This document shows positions 37,379 through 43,217 of a DNA stretch of 64,000 bases, one piece after another (the stretch's first letter is position 1; each line of letters begins with the position of its first letter). The notes beneath the pieces were generated by a model. That model saw only the letters and a list, made by a program, of their open reading frames with translations, searched no databases and was not told where the DNA came from. A program made the position numbers and the translations under genes. The stretch spans positions 620,001-684,000 of the forward strand of contig NZ_JAANAT010000003.1 in the NCBI RefSeq assembly GCF_011089895.1, written 5' to 3'. The stretch is from Mucilaginibacter inviolabilis. Lineage in GTDB: Bacteria > Bacteroidota > Bacteroidia > Sphingobacteriales > Sphingobacteriaceae.

Positions 37379-37522
37379 GGGCTCCCGTTTATAAAAATGT
37401 TTGCTGTATGGGTGCTCATCAGTACCCAATTCACTACTTCTGCCTATACTGATAAAATATTTTATGCATTTAACGCGCCTGTGTTATTTGCTCTTTTACT
37501 TATGCAGTTATACCTGGCAGTA

Positions 37523-37873
37523 TCAATGCCAATCATGCCCACACCAACGGCATTGTTTGGCAAATGGAGTCCGGGCTAGTTTTTTGCACACAGGGCATAA
37601 ATTAAAAAACACTTCGTCTGGATTATCTTTGAGGATGCGTTCGGCACAGTTTAGCGTAAATTGAATATAGCCTTCGCTCAAGTAATTTAGTATCAGAGGG
37701 TCATCACTGAGCCAACCGGTTTTTAAATACACGCGGGTTAATCGTACGTCTTTGGTTTCGTCCAGTTTAAGGGTTGATATGTGGTGCCTTAAAGCCTTCC
37801 TTTCTTCCAGGTTCATTAAATGAGCATAATGGGCTACAATGTAATCGGCTTTTTCTATGGTGATATCCTCCAT
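37523..37873 (-). CDS. Small zinc-ribbon protein divergent from Ro60
   Basis: A 116-residue protein. The first 85 residues are helical and charged; the C-terminus has CPVCKKLARTPFAKQCRWCGHDWH, two CxxC pairs that form a likely zinc ribbon. No family name is offered. Its start is 38 bp from the palindrome shared by the Ro60 and rtcB promoters, so it may belong to the same regulon. The frame is better supported than the overlapping plus-strand frames because of the paired cysteines. Confidence 0.7.
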   Translation of the reverse strand: MEDITIEKADYIVAHYAHLMNLEERKALRHHISTLKLDETKDVRLTRVYLKTGWLSDDPLILNYLSEGYIQFTLNCAERILKDNPDEVFFNLCPVCKKLARTPFAKQCRWCGHDWH

Positions 37874-37910
37874 TTTATAAATATCTCAAAAAAAATTAAA
37901 ATATTTTTTA

Positions 37911-37953
37911 ACTGCGCAAATACACTGCGCAGTGCCTCCCAATCTTTGTATCA
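37911..37953 (+). promoter_or_regulatory. Ro60 promoter with the rtcB-type palindromic operator
   Basis: ACTGCGCA and TGCGCAGT (37911-37933, with AATACAC between) are followed after 10 nt by CTTTGTATCA (37944-37953). The palindrome, gap and -7 element match the rtcB promoter base for base except at two or three spacer positions. A regulator of rtcB should therefore also control Ro60 and perhaps the divergent zinc-ribbon gene. Confidence 0.85.
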
Positions 37954-37981
37954 ACAAACAAAAAAAGAAGGGAGGTTCCCA

Positions 37982-39574
37982 ATGAAATTTAACTTATTAA
38001 GCCGTAACAACACACAAACCGTAAACCACGCAGGTGCAAAAGCCTTTGTGATGAGTGCCGAAATGGAACTATACACCGCGGTTGTTACTTGGAGCTTAAA
38101 TGATTCTTTTTACGAAAAGAACGATACGCGTATGGAACGCCTGCGCACATTGATATATGCTTGTAACCCGGTGTTTGTGGGTAAGCTGGCTGTATATGCA
38201 CGTACAAAAATGTATTTGCGTTCGGTTCCGCTGGTTTTGGTTACCGAATTGGCTAAGCTGCACTCGGGCGACGATCTGGTTGCCCGGGTTACCGCCGGGG
38301 TGGTGAACCGTGCCGATGAGATCACCGAATTGCTGGCCTGCTACGAAATGCTGAACAAGCGTACCGGTACCAAAAAGCTTAACCGCCTGAGCAAGCAATT
38401 GCAAAAAGGCTTACAGGCTGCATTTAACCGTTTTGACGAATATCAGTTTGCTAAATATAACCGTGATGGCGCTATCAAACTGCGCGATGCATTGTTCCTG
38501 GTGCACCCAAAGGCAAAGGATACTGTACAGCAACAACTGTTTGATAAAATAGTGAACGGTACCCTGCAAACACCTTATACCTGGGAAACCGAATTATCGG
38601 CCCTGGGCCAGGTTGGATTTGATAGCGAAAAGCATAAAGCCGAAGCATTTAAGGCCAAATGGGAAGAATTGATAGACAGTGGTAAGCTGGGTTATATGGC
38701 CTTGCTGCGTAACCTGCGCAACATACAGGAAGCTGGTGTAAGCTACGCGCATTTCCAAAAGGTATGCGCCCGTTTGGCCGATGCCGATGAAGTTGCCAAA
38801 GCAAAGCAGTTTCCGTTCCGTTACCTGGCGGCTTATCGCGAGCTGATTATTGATCAGGGTAGCCAAAAGGTGCCTGTACAGCACTTTGTCAAAAGAATAA
38901 AGGGTTTACTACAGGATAATAACAAGGGTTATACCGGCGAGTTACTGGGTGCTTTAGAAAAAGCGGTACAGGCAAGCGCTGCCAACATCAGAGGTTTTGG
39001 TCATGAAACCCGTGTGCTTTTAGCCTGCGACGTGTCGGGATCAATGCAGACACCGGTATCGGCAAAGTCCAAAATACTGCTGTATGATGTGGGTTTGATG
39101 CTGGCCATGCTATTACAATCACGTTGTACAAACGTAGAGGTGGGTATGTTTGGCGATACCTGGAAAACGATAACTGTGCCACGTCATAATATATTGGGTA
39201 ACGTGCAAGAGTTTTATCGCCGCGAGGGCGAGGTGGGTTATGCCACCAATGGCCACCTGGTTATCCAGAGCATATTATCGCGCAGGGTAAAAATAGATAA
39301 AGTGATGTTATTTACCGATTGTCAATTGTGGAACACTCCGGGTGTTGGTTACCATATCAATTCATTATGGGTGCAATACAAAAAAACGATAGCGCCAGAT
39401 GCAAAGCTATACCTGTTTGATCTGAAAGGTTACGGACAAGCGCCACTGCAGTTACTGCAAAATGACGTTTACCTGGTAGCCGGCTGGAGCGATAAAGTTT
39501 TTGAGGTGCTTGACGCCTTGGAAAACGGAGGCACAGCACTGGATGCTATCAATAACAGCCCCCTAACCCCCTAA
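37982..39574 (+). CDS. rsr: Ro60-like protein (TROVE and VWA domains)
   Basis: A 530-residue protein. The ATG at 37982 is chosen since it follows GGGAGG and lies after the promoter; the longer frame from 37820 begins upstream of it. The TROVE/HEAT-repeat ring covers about 15-335 (LYTAVVTWSLNDSFY, YARTKMYLRSVPLVLVTELA, AVNRFDEYQFAKY-type segments, YMALLRNLRNI), and the von Willebrand A domain about 340-520 with a full MIDAS (DVSGS, Asp350-Ser354). Ro60 rings bind misfolded RNA in the central hole and Y RNAs on the outside; bacterial Rsr works with exonucleases in rRNA maturation and stress decay. Its last residues (SPLTP) are read from a G/C-block repeat. Eight Y-RNA-like genes follow. Confidence 0.93.
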   Translation: MKFNLLSRNNTQTVNHAGAKAFVMSAEMELYTAVVTWSLNDSFYEKNDTRMERLRTLIYACNPVFVGKLAVYARTKMYLRSVPLVLVTELAKLHSGDDLVARVTAGVVNRADEITELLACYEMLNKRTGTKKLNRLSKQLQKGLQAAFNRFDEYQFAKYNRDGAIKLRDALFLVHPKAKDTVQQQLFDKIVNGTLQTPYTWETELSALGQVGFDSEKHKAEAFKAKWEELIDSGKLGYMALLRNLRNIQEAGVSYAHFQKVCARLADADEVAKAKQFPFRYLAAYRELIIDQGSQKVPVQHFVKRIKGLLQDNNKGYTGELLGALEKAVQASAANIRGFGHETRVLLACDVSGSMQTPVSAKSKILLYDVGLMLAMLLQSRCTNVEVGMFGDTWKTITVPRHNILGNVQEFYRREGEVGYATNGHLVIQSILSRRVKIDKVMLFTDCQLWNTPGVGYHINSLWVQYKKTIAPDAKLYLFDLKGYGQAPLQLLQNDVYLVAGWSDKVFEVLDALENGGTALDAINNSPLTP

Positions 39575-39752
39575 AGGGGGAATAGAGGGGGCTTAAGCAT
39601 ATCGAACAATGAATTTTGAACGCCGAACATCGATTTGTTTTTCACTTCATTATTCAGCATTGGAAATTCTATGTTCGATATGATTTAAATAAGGAAGAAA
39701 TAATAGAGTTTAATAAAAAAGTCATCCCACCTCCTTTAGGGGGCCGGGGGCT
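39557..39752. repeat. Repeat-filled spacer between Ro60 and the first Y-RNA-like gene
   Basis: It begins with the inverted G/C-block unit AGCCCCCTAACCCCCTAAAG (39557-39595, overlapping the Ro60 stop), then an ATATCGAA/TTCGATAT inverted repeat with TTCATTATTCA (about 39600-39690), then a direct-orientation G/C block CTTTAGGGGGCC (39734-39752) that runs into the RNA gene. No promoter box was recognised. Confidence 0.6.
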
Positions 39753-39875
39753 AAGGATGCCGTAGAAAAGGGTTACTTCGTCACCATTTAGGGGAGGGCA
39801 GTATAGCGTAAAGTTATGCTGAGGGTTCGAGTCCCTGCTTGACAGCCCCCGCTACCTTTTTCGCCTTTGCTCCTT
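39753..39875 (+). ncRNA. Y-RNA-like RNA 1
   Basis: The ends form a bulged stem: AAGGA-[T]-GC pairs with GC-TCCTT (39753-39760 with 39869-39875), a T bulged out. CGTA follows, then a helix GAAAAGG with CCTTTTTC (one bulged T). After the conserved TTACTTCG comes a hairpin AGCGTA..TATGCT and a tRNA-like T-arm AGGG-TTCGAGT-CCCT (39822-39836). The layout (Ro-binding closing stem plus tRNA-like module) is that of bacterial Y RNAs, and the Ro60 gene is 180 bp upstream. Confidence 0.75.
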
Positions 39876-39905
39876 ATTATTAAATGAAACTAAAAAATAT
39901 ATGCT

Positions 39906-40382
39906 ATGAAGCAGGAATATCAACTAGAGAAAACACTTTGGACAGATACCGATTTTGACGTAATGGGTTGGCACGATTGCCCTGTTCATGCGTTATCATT
40001 TGACGATGAGGATAGGTTTCTATTGGATATTGATTATATGTTTGAGTGGGTACTGAAGAAGAATAAGCGAAACTATCTGTTCCGGATATCGCCTTGTACT
40101 TTGGTATTTGACAATGTGTATGACATCGTTTTGGAAACAGACCATACAAAAATTATTATTGACAATATTTCAAGAGAGAACCCGCGAAAGCCAAAAAACG
40201 CTGCACCCTTGAATGAAGATTTGGAATATGATTGGACAATTGAAACCACCGTTGGAGTGATACTATTTAGATCAACCGGTTTTAAACAATATATCAGAAA
40301 GGCGCCTGTTCTAATCGGGATGCAACAATTGAATTTAGAGGAAAGAGGTGGTATTAGTTTTAATAGAATGTCTTTTGCATAA
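39906..40382 (+). CDS. Hypothetical protein inside the Y-RNA array
   Basis: A 158-residue soluble protein with no recognised domain. It has an acidic, aromatic N-terminal part (MGWHDCPVHALSFDDEDRFLLDIDYMFEW), a likely beta-rich centre (NYLFRISPCTLVFDNVYDIVLE) and no signal or membrane segment. The frame is intact and lies between RNA 1 and RNA 2 in the same direction, with about 30 bp and 20 bp gaps. Its location suggests a link with the Ro60/Y-RNA system or recent insertion; codon use is more AT-rich than in Ro60. No function is claimed. Confidence 0.7.
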   Translation: MKQEYQLEKTLWTDTDFDVMGWHDCPVHALSFDDEDRFLLDIDYMFEWVLKKNKRNYLFRISPCTLVFDNVYDIVLETDHTKIIIDNISRENPRKPKNAAPLNEDLEYDWTIETTVGVILFRSTGFKQYIRKAPVLIGMQQLNLEERGGISFNRMSFA

Positions 40383-40400
40383 ATGAAAGTATTTAAGAGA

Positions 40401-40474
40401 AAAAAGATGCCGTAGATCAGTGTTACTTCGCCTGTCACGCAAAATCAAACGCTGATTAATTGTAGCTCTTTTTT
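40401..40474 (+). ncRNA. Y-RNA-like RNA 2 (minimal form)
   Basis: AAAAAGA-[T]-GC pairs with GC-TCTTTTT; then GATCAGTG pairs with CGCTGATT (8 bp, two G-T). The inner part after TTACTTCG is under 30 nt and has no T-arm or D-arm, so this RNA lacks the tRNA-like module. The T-run at the end could stop transcription. Confidence 0.7.
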
Positions 40475-40486
40475 AATCAAAACAAA

Positions 40487-40638
40487 AGAAGGTGCCGTAA
40501 ATAAGTGTTACTTCGAACTCCAAATTCCCAGGTCGCCGGTTCGAGTCCGGCCTTTAGTTTAGGCTAAAGTAGCTCAGATGGTCAGAGCAGGCACACCGCA
40601 AGGTGTAGTAATACACTTATTGAATTGTTGCCCTTTTT
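40487..40638 (+). ncRNA. Y-RNA-like RNA 3 with permuted tRNA module
   Basis: Closing stem: AAGG-[T]-GC with GC-CCTT; helix AATAAGTG with CACTTATT (perfect 8 bp). Inside, in order: T-arm GCCGG-TTCGAGT-CCGGC (40535-40551); CTTTAG and CTAAAG forming a closed acceptor stem; then TA and a D-arm GCTC-AGATGGTCA-GAGC (40572-40588). This is a tRNA cut at the anticodon and joined at the acceptor end. An extra hairpin ACACC-GCAA-GGTGT follows. The most complete of the eight. Confidence 0.85.
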
Positions 40639-40671
40639 AAATGATAGAAAACTAACGATATTGAAAATAAA

Positions 40672-40801
40672 AGAAGGTGTCGTAAAGGAGTGTTACTTCA
40701 CAATCCAAAGCTAAGGTCGCCGGTTCGAGTCCGGCCCCGAAAGGGTAGTTGAGATGGTTAAAACGTAGAGAGCAGAACACTGCTTGCCTGTAACCCTTTT
40801 T
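40672..40801 (+). ncRNA. Y-RNA-like RNA 4 with permuted tRNA module
   Basis: Closing stem: AAGG-[T]-GT with AC-CCTT. The C-to-T change on the 5' side is matched by G-to-A on the 3' side, so pairing is kept. Helix AAGGAGTG with CACTGCTT has one mismatch. T-arm GCCGG-TTCGAGT-CCGGC (40719-40735) is followed by CCC-GAAA-GGG, an acceptor stem capped by a GNRA tetraloop, then a weaker D-arm (GTTG..AAAC). Confidence 0.82.
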
Positions 40802-40850
40802 AAAGAATGAAAAACCTCTGTAAATTCCCCCTTTAGGGGGCCAGGGGGCT

Positions 40851-40968
40851 AAGGTGCCGTAAATACGCGCTACTTCGTGTCGCCGGTTCGATCCCAGTTC
40901 CTGGATTCAAACTTCCGGGGTAGCTCAGTTGGTAGAGCAGATTAATGCGTGTATTGCTTTTCGCCCTT
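40851..40968 (+). ncRNA. Y-RNA-like RNA 5 with D-arm
   Basis: Closing stem: AAGG-[T]-GC with GC-CCTT; helix AATACGCGC with GCGTGTATT (one G-T). A standard tRNA 5' half is visible (GGGG-TA-GCTC-AGTTGGTA-GAGC, 40917-40938), but the T-arm is degenerate (GGTTCGATCC core). A G/C-block repeat ends exactly at its 5' end, as for RNA 1. Confidence 0.75.
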
Positions 40969-40977
40969 AAAACAAAG

Positions 40978-41046
40978 GAGATGCCGTAGAATAGCGTTAC
41001 TTCGAAACCTTAACTCAAAAAGCGCTATTTGTTTTTCGCTCTTCTT
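40978..41046 (+). ncRNA. Y-RNA-like RNA 6 (minimal form)
   Basis: Closing stem: GA-[T]-GC with GC-TC; helix GAATAGCG with CGCTATTT (8 bp, one G-T). After TTACTTCG only about 22 nt without tRNA-like arms. It starts about 10 nt after RNA 5 ends, which leaves no room for its own promoter. Confidence 0.68.
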
Positions 41047-41057
41047 TTTAAAAATAT

Positions 41058-41176
41058 AAAGGTGCCGTAAAATGGCGATGCTTCGGTCAGAGCGCCCCGA
41101 TGATATCGGGGAGGCGCGGGTTCAAATCCTGCCTTTGTAGCTCAGTTATTTTGCCATTTGTTATTAGCCCTTTTTT
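41058..41176 (+). ncRNA. Y-RNA-like RNA 7
   Basis: Closing stem: AAGG-[T]-GC with GC-CCTT; helix AAATGGC with GCCATTT. The conserved box after the helix is diverged (ATGCTTCG). Inside are a hairpin CCCCGAT-GAT-ATCGGGG and T-arm GCGGG-TTCAAAT-CCTGC (41116-41132), then CTTTG-TA-GCTCAG, a shortened D-arm start. A T-run closes it. Confidence 0.72.
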
Positions 41177-41201
41177 AGTACTTTATACCTAAACCTGAAA
41201 T

Positions 41202-41300
41202 AAAAGATGCCGTAAGCTGGTGTTACTTCGCCTGGTTGAGGCCGTGAAAGCGGTCCGGGTTCGAGTCCCGATTCGTACACCTGCTGCCTGTTGCTCTTTT
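41202..41300 (+). ncRNA. Y-RNA-like RNA 8
   Basis: Closing stem: AAAAGA-[T]-GC with GC-TCTTTT; helix AGCTGGTG with CACCTGCT (one T-T mismatch). T-arm CGGG-TTCGAGT-CCCG at 41256-41270. It ends about 30 bp before the first nucleotidyltransferase gene, so the array and the two genes may share a transcript. Confidence 0.72.
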
Positions 41301-41331
41301 ATCTTTTGTATTATTGTTAATCATAATGATC

Positions 41332-42096
41332 ATGACTGAAACTATCCAGCAAAAACTCCGGGAACTGGAGCAAGTTCAAAATATAAAAATATTGTACGCC
41401 TGCGAATCGGGCAGCCGGGCCTGGGGCTTTGCCTCGCCCGACAGTGATTTCGACGTACGCTTTATATACGCCAGGCCGCTTAATGATTACCTGGGTATAA
41501 GCGATATGCCCGACGTGGTTGGTCTGCCCGTTAATGAGGTACTTGATATAGGAGGTTGGGACCTTCGTAAATCGCTGAAACTATTCCTGAAATCAAATGC
41601 TCCACTGTATGAGTGGCTGCAATCACCTATCGTTTATAAAGAGGATGATAATTTTGCTGCCGAATTACGGCAACTGATGCCCACTTATTTTTCGTTACGT
41701 TCGGGCGCTAACCATTATCTTTCTATGGCGCATAACACGCTTACTGATGATCTGCAGGCGGAACGGGTAAAGCTCAAACGCTATTTTTACGCGCTGCGCC
41801 CAACCTTGGCCTGTTTATGGACGGTTGAAAAACAAACTGTACCGCCCATGGAGTTTGATCATCTGCGGGTACTGATAACCGATGATAAGATACAAGATGC
41901 CATAGATAATTTGCTGAAACGCAAATTACAGGCCGACGAGAAAGCATTGATAGCACCGGTTAGCGAGCTTAATGAGTGGCTTGCGGATACATTAAATAAC
42001 TGTCGCCATAAAATAAGCGAACTGCATGCTGAAAAGCATCAGCCTGATGAACTTAATGCACTGTTCAGAAAGTATGTAACAAGCCATGACTTTTAA
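41332..42096 (+). CDS. RlaP-type nucleotidyltransferase 1 (DNA polymerase beta fold)
   Basis: A 254-residue protein if started at the ATG at 41332 (ATGACTGAA); ATG at 41326 is the other choice. The nucleotidyltransferase motif is complete: GSRAWGFASPDSDFDVRFIY, Gly27-Ser28 and metal-binding Asp39/Asp41. The family (PF10127, RNA-repair-linked polymerase-beta-type transferases) recurs near RtcB, Ro60 and RNA ligases and is thought to add or restore nucleotides at RNA ends; this activity is family inference. The stop overlaps the next gene by 11 bp, so the two are co-translated. It starts about 30 bp after Y-RNA-like gene 8. Confidence 0.87.
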   Translation: MTETIQQKLRELEQVQNIKILYACESGSRAWGFASPDSDFDVRFIYARPLNDYLGISDMPDVVGLPVNEVLDIGGWDLRKSLKLFLKSNAPLYEWLQSPIVYKEDDNFAAELRQLMPTYFSLRSGANHYLSMAHNTLTDDLQAERVKLKRYFYALRPTLACLWTVEKQTVPPMEFDHLRVLITDDKIQDAIDNLLKRKLQADEKALIAPVSELNEWLADTLNNCRHKISELHAEKHQPDELNALFRKYVTSHDF

Positions 42097-43159
42097 AGAA
42101 TTAAAACAACACCCACAGTATCTGCTGCTTGATTGTATCAGCGGAAGTACCGCTTATAACCTGAACGTACAGGGATCCGACATTGATAAAAAAGGGATCT
42201 TTATACTGCCCCGGCAACAATTATATGGATTTGCGGGTACGGAACAGGTGGCCAATGAAAGTAACGACGAGGTTTATTTTGAGATAGAACGCTTTATTGA
42301 TCTGCTAACCAAAAATAACCCCAACATACTGGAGTTGCTGAGCACACCCCAGCAGTTTATAACCTATCGTCATCCTTTGATGGATTTGATACGACCGGAG
42401 GATTTTTTATCGAAACTTTGCCTGGGTACTTTTGCCGGTTATGCGCAGACACAGGTGAAAAAAGCCCGCGGTTTGAATAAAAAGATCAATAAACCACTGG
42501 GGGATGATCGAAAAACCGTACTTGACTTTTGTTATGTGCTGCACAATAATGGCAGTGTTACTTTACAGCAATGGCTGCATGATAACAGATTGCAGCAACA
42601 GGAATGTGGCTTAACGGCGCTTGATCATTTCCGGGGAACCTATTTGCTTTATCACCAAAGGCAAATGGAGGGGAGTGTTTGGCTGCGCGGCATTTTGTCG
42701 GGTATGGATGCCGACGATGTGCAATTGAGCCAGGTGCCAAAAGGTGTGGAGCATATGGCCGTATTGCATTTTAATAAGGATGGCTATTCGGTTTATTGCC
42801 GTGAATATAAGGAGTATAAAGAGTGGGAGGCAAAGCGTAACCAGCAGCGTTATCAAAGTACGCTGTCGCATGGTAAAAATTATGACGCCAAAAATATGAT
42901 GCATACGTTCAGGCTGTTGAATATGGCCGAAGAAATAGCCGTGCATCAGCAAGTGATGGTTCACCGGCACGACCGGGAGTTTTTACTAAACATCCGCAAT
43001 GGTGAATTTGAGTTTGACGACCTGATGAAAATGGTAGAGGAGAAAATGGAGTATATAAAAGAACTGTACGCGACATCAATATTACCAGATAAACCCGATA
43101 TGCAAAAGGCTGAAAATCTGCTGGTGCGGATACGGGAAAAGTTTTATGGAGATAAATAA
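42086..43159 (+). CDS. RlaP-type nucleotidyltransferase 2
   Basis: A 357-residue protein with the same N-terminal polymerase-beta motif in a divergent form: LLDCISGSTAYNLNVQGSDIDKKGIFILP, with Gly-Ser and Asp-x-Asp. The 200-residue C-terminal part is helical and charged and longer than in its neighbour. Its start overlaps the stop of the first transferase gene by 11 bp. Two unlike members side by side suggest a hetero-complex or two substrates, perhaps different RNA classes. A bidirectional terminator follows. Confidence 0.87.
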   Translation: MTFKELKQHPQYLLLDCISGSTAYNLNVQGSDIDKKGIFILPRQQLYGFAGTEQVANESNDEVYFEIERFIDLLTKNNPNILELLSTPQQFITYRHPLMDLIRPEDFLSKLCLGTFAGYAQTQVKKARGLNKKINKPLGDDRKTVLDFCYVLHNNGSVTLQQWLHDNRLQQQECGLTALDHFRGTYLLYHQRQMEGSVWLRGILSGMDADDVQLSQVPKGVEHMAVLHFNKDGYSVYCREYKEYKEWEAKRNQQRYQSTLSHGKNYDAKNMMHTFRLLNMAEEIAVHQQVMVHRHDREFLLNIRNGEFEFDDLMKMVEEKMEYIKELYATSILPDKPDMQKAENLLVRIREKFYGDK

Positions 43160-43168
43160 ACTGCTAAA

Positions 43169-43206
43169 CAAAACGCCTCAGATTGAAAGATCTGAGGCGT
43201 TTTGTT
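43169..43206. terminator. Bidirectional terminator
   Basis: CAAAACGCCTCAGAT pairs with ATCTGAGGCGTTTTG around a 6-8-nt loop, with A-run and T-run on either side. It separates the convergent nucleotidyltransferase and MFS genes. Confidence 0.9.
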
Positions 43207-43217
43207 TGGGATATAAA

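Noticed and set aside
37397..37664. Two plus-strand frames at 37397-37664
   Set aside because: They overlap the minus-strand zinc-ribbon gene, which has paired cysteines as coding evidence, and their products look random.
37820..37981. Longer Ro60 start at 37820
   Set aside because: It overlaps the divergent zinc-ribbon gene and the promoter; the ATG at 37982 follows GGGAGG.
40561..40600. tRNA 5' half (acceptor start and D-arm) read as an ordinary tRNA gene
   Set aside because: The T-arm lies upstream of the D-arm and no anticodon arm follows, so it is a permuted module within an RNA gene and not a decoding tRNA.
39753..41300. Repeated blocks could suggest a CRISPR-like or tandem-repeat array
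   Set aside because: Units vary from 69 to 152 nt, only short blocks are conserved, and the variable parts pair within each unit. This is RNA structure, not repeat-spacer order; no cas gene is nearby.
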